Part shown: positions 6,259-7,323 of the stretch, piece by piece
How positions within the stretch are numbered: position 1 is the stretch's first letter
Layout: each line of letters begins with the position of its first letter
Origin: Methanoregulaceae archaeon
GTDB lineage: Archaea > Halobacteriota > Methanomicrobia > Methanomicrobiales > Methanospirillaceae
Direction: 5' to 3'
Length of the DNA: 7,323 nucleotides
Assembly (NCBI GenBank): GCA_028679325.1
Contig: JAJRBS010000033.1
Span: forward strand, 1-7,323
Program-made: the position numbers and the translations under genes
The notes under the pieces: generated by a model
Told to the model about the DNA's origin: nothing
The model's database searches: none
What the model saw: the letters and a program-made list of their open reading frames with translations, nothing else

Positions 6259-6909
6259 ATGAAAATCATGATTATCGGGTGTGGCAGGCAGGGTGCTGAA
6301 CTGGCAAAAGCTCTCATCCTGAATGGATGTGAAGTAACCGTGGTGGATAGTGACCAGACGTCATTTGAACGGCTGGGTTCGTCATTCGGGGGGCGGGTCA
6401 TTAGAGGGAACGGGATCGATCACGACGTCCTGGTGCAGGGAGGAATTGAAGAAGCAGACGGACTGGCAGCGGTTACCGCAAGCGATGAGATCAACATCGT
6501 TGTCGCCCGCCTGGCCCGTCAGGTGTTCCAGGTTCCCCGGGTTGTAGCCCGGGTGCATGATCCCCTCAAGGCTGAAATCTACCAGAGACTTGGCCTTATG
6601 ACTGTCACTCCCGCGACGCTGGGAACCCAGCGGTTCAGGGAACTGCTCACTTTTTCCGCTCTTGAACCTGTCAAGAGGCTGGGAAATGGCGAGGTGGGCA
6701 TCATAGAGATCGAAGTCCCTCCAGGTCTTGTTGGCCGGACCGTCTATGACCTGACAGTCCCCGGGGAGATCCAGGTGACGGCCATCACACGGGGAAAAAA
6801 GACTGAAATCCCGATGTCCGGTGCATTGTTCCGTGAGAAAGACATCATCCATATCGCAGTTGAATCGGGCTCAACGAATTACCTGAAAGGTTTGCTCGGA
6901 ATTCCCTGA
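6259..6909 (+). CDS. TrkA-family KTN/RCK nucleotide-binding protein (first of two)
   Basis: A 216-residue soluble protein with one TrkA module. Residues about 1-120 form the Rossmann TrkA_N (KTN/RCK) domain: IIGCGRQG (Gly7, Gly9, Gly12) and the acidic end of beta-2 at VVDSD (Asp30), which favours NAD(H) or ATP/ADP over NADP. The segment IRGNGIDHDVL and the ADGLAAVTASDEIN stretch are typical of the family. Residues about 135-216 form a TrkA_C domain (VKRLGNGEVGIIEIEV to the end). Such proteins sit on the cytoplasmic face of K+ channels and transporters and couple nucleotide or ligand binding to gating. Start: 6259 fits the Shine-Dalgarno better than the ATG at 6253, which overlaps the ATPase stop by 4 bases and adds two residues. 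Position directly behind a Na/K-type ATPase suggests joint control of monovalent cations. No channel is seen in the window. Confidence 0.9.
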   Translation: MKIMIIGCGRQGAELAKALILNGCEVTVVDSDQTSFERLGSSFGGRVIRGNGIDHDVLVQGGIEEADGLAAVTASDEINIVVARLARQVFQVPRVVARVHDPLKAEIYQRLGLMTVTPATLGTQRFRELLTFSALEPVKRLGNGEVGIIEIEVPPGLVGRTVYDLTVPGEIQVTAITRGKKTEIPMSGALFREKDIIHIAVESGSTNYLKGLLGIP

Positions 6910-6919
6910 GGGATATCTT

Positions 6920-7323
6920 ATGAAGTACGTCATAATTGTGGGTGGAGGCAAGGTGGGTGCGTATCTTGCGTCCCTCCTCCTCGCCGAGGGGTATACAGTC
7001 AGGATAATAGAAGGAAACCGGGCCGAAATTTCACGGCTCAGCCAGGAATTCACGGGAGAGGTTGTTATTGTGGGCGAGGGGACGGATCCGGCTGTGCTGG
7101 AAATGGCCGGGGTTCGGAAAGCGGATGTTGTTGCAGCAGTGAGCCGGGCAGACGAGACCAACCTGGTGGTCACAAGCCTGGCCCGGTTTGAGTTCAATGT
7201 CCCCCGCACGATTGCCCGGGTTAATACACCGAAAAATGCCTGGCTGTTTACTCCGGAGATGGGGGTTGATGTTGCTCTGAACCAGGCTGACCTGATGGCA
7301 CATCTGATTGCCGAAGAGATGAC
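6920..7323 (+). CDS. TrkA-family KTN/RCK nucleotide-binding protein (second of two, cut by window end)
   Basis: Partial gene; the first 134 residues are visible and stay open to the window end. Seen: a Rossmann TrkA_N domain beginning MKYVIIVGGGKVG (Gly8, Gly10, Gly13), beta-2 ending in the acidic Glu31 (RIIEGN), then VVIVGEGTDP, ADVVAAVSRADETNLV and VPRTIARVN, all in the family order. A TrkA_C domain, a second module or a fusion could follow outside the window. It starts 10 bases after the stop of the first RCK gene, with GAGGG 7 bases before the ATG, so it is in the same operon. The two RCK proteins share fold and motif order but differ clearly in sequence (GCGRQG with Asp versus GGGKVG with Glu), suggesting an old duplication and perhaps a heteromeric ring or different ligands. 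Confidence 0.9.
   Translation, partial: MKYVIIVGGGKVGAYLASLLLAEGYTVRIIEGNRAEISRLSQEFTGEVVIVGEGTDPAVLEMAGVRKADVVAAVSRADETNLVVTSLARFEFNVPRTIARVNTPKNAWLFTPEMGVDVALNQADLMAHLIAEEM

Noticed and set aside
1..7323. Search by eye for mobile elements, CRISPR repeats, tRNA or rRNA
   Set aside because: No terminal inverted repeats, transposase motifs, regularly spaced direct repeats or cloverleaf-like sequence were found; gaps are short and explained by promoters and terminators.

Overview
The window is a compact, roughly 54% GC stretch that looks like chromosome of a methanogenic archaeon, probably in or near Methanomicrobiales. That placement is inferred from archaeal-type TATA elements in the gaps, Shine-Dalgarno sequences of the GGAGG/GAGGG type, and the mix of protein families. 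It was not tested by a search. No rRNA, tRNA, CRISPR array, transposase or phage gene was seen.

Layout. (1) Positions 470 to 1, minus strand: the N-terminal part of a P2-type (PMCA/SERCA-like) Ca2+-transporting ATPase, cut off by the window edge. (2) Positions 471-671: a gap holding a candidate promoter for that ATPase, a small perfect hairpin, a 10-bp palindrome, and a T-rich candidate terminator for the next operon. (3) Positions 3185 to 672, minus strand: a sulfur operon. Its first gene encodes a metallo-beta-lactamase-fold persulfide-dioxygenase-like protein fused to two rhodanese domains (CstB/Blh architecture). Two small membrane proteins follow, which together look like one YeeE/YedE (PF04143) thiosulfate/sulfur transporter split in half. 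A 32-codon reading frame just upstream of the first gene may be an extra small protein. (4) Positions 3186-3451: a divergent promoter region. (5) Positions 3452 to the right edge, plus strand: a cation operon with a complete 934-residue P2-type ATPase whose membrane residues match the Na+/K+-ATPase (IIC) pattern, followed by two tandem TrkA/KTN-RCK nucleotide-binding proteins. The second of these is cut by the window end.

How the genes may work together. In the sulfur operon, the two YeeE-like halves would import (or move) a sulfur species such as thiosulfate, and the CstB-like enzyme would handle sulfane sulfur/persulfides in the cytoplasm. In the cation operon, tight spacing (about 3 nt and 10 nt) ties a Na/K-type P-ATPase to two RCK-type sensor proteins, which normally gate Trk/Ktr K+ channels. 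No channel gene lies in the window. Either it follows just outside, or the RCK pair serves the ATPase. This pairing is the most interesting system-level observation here.
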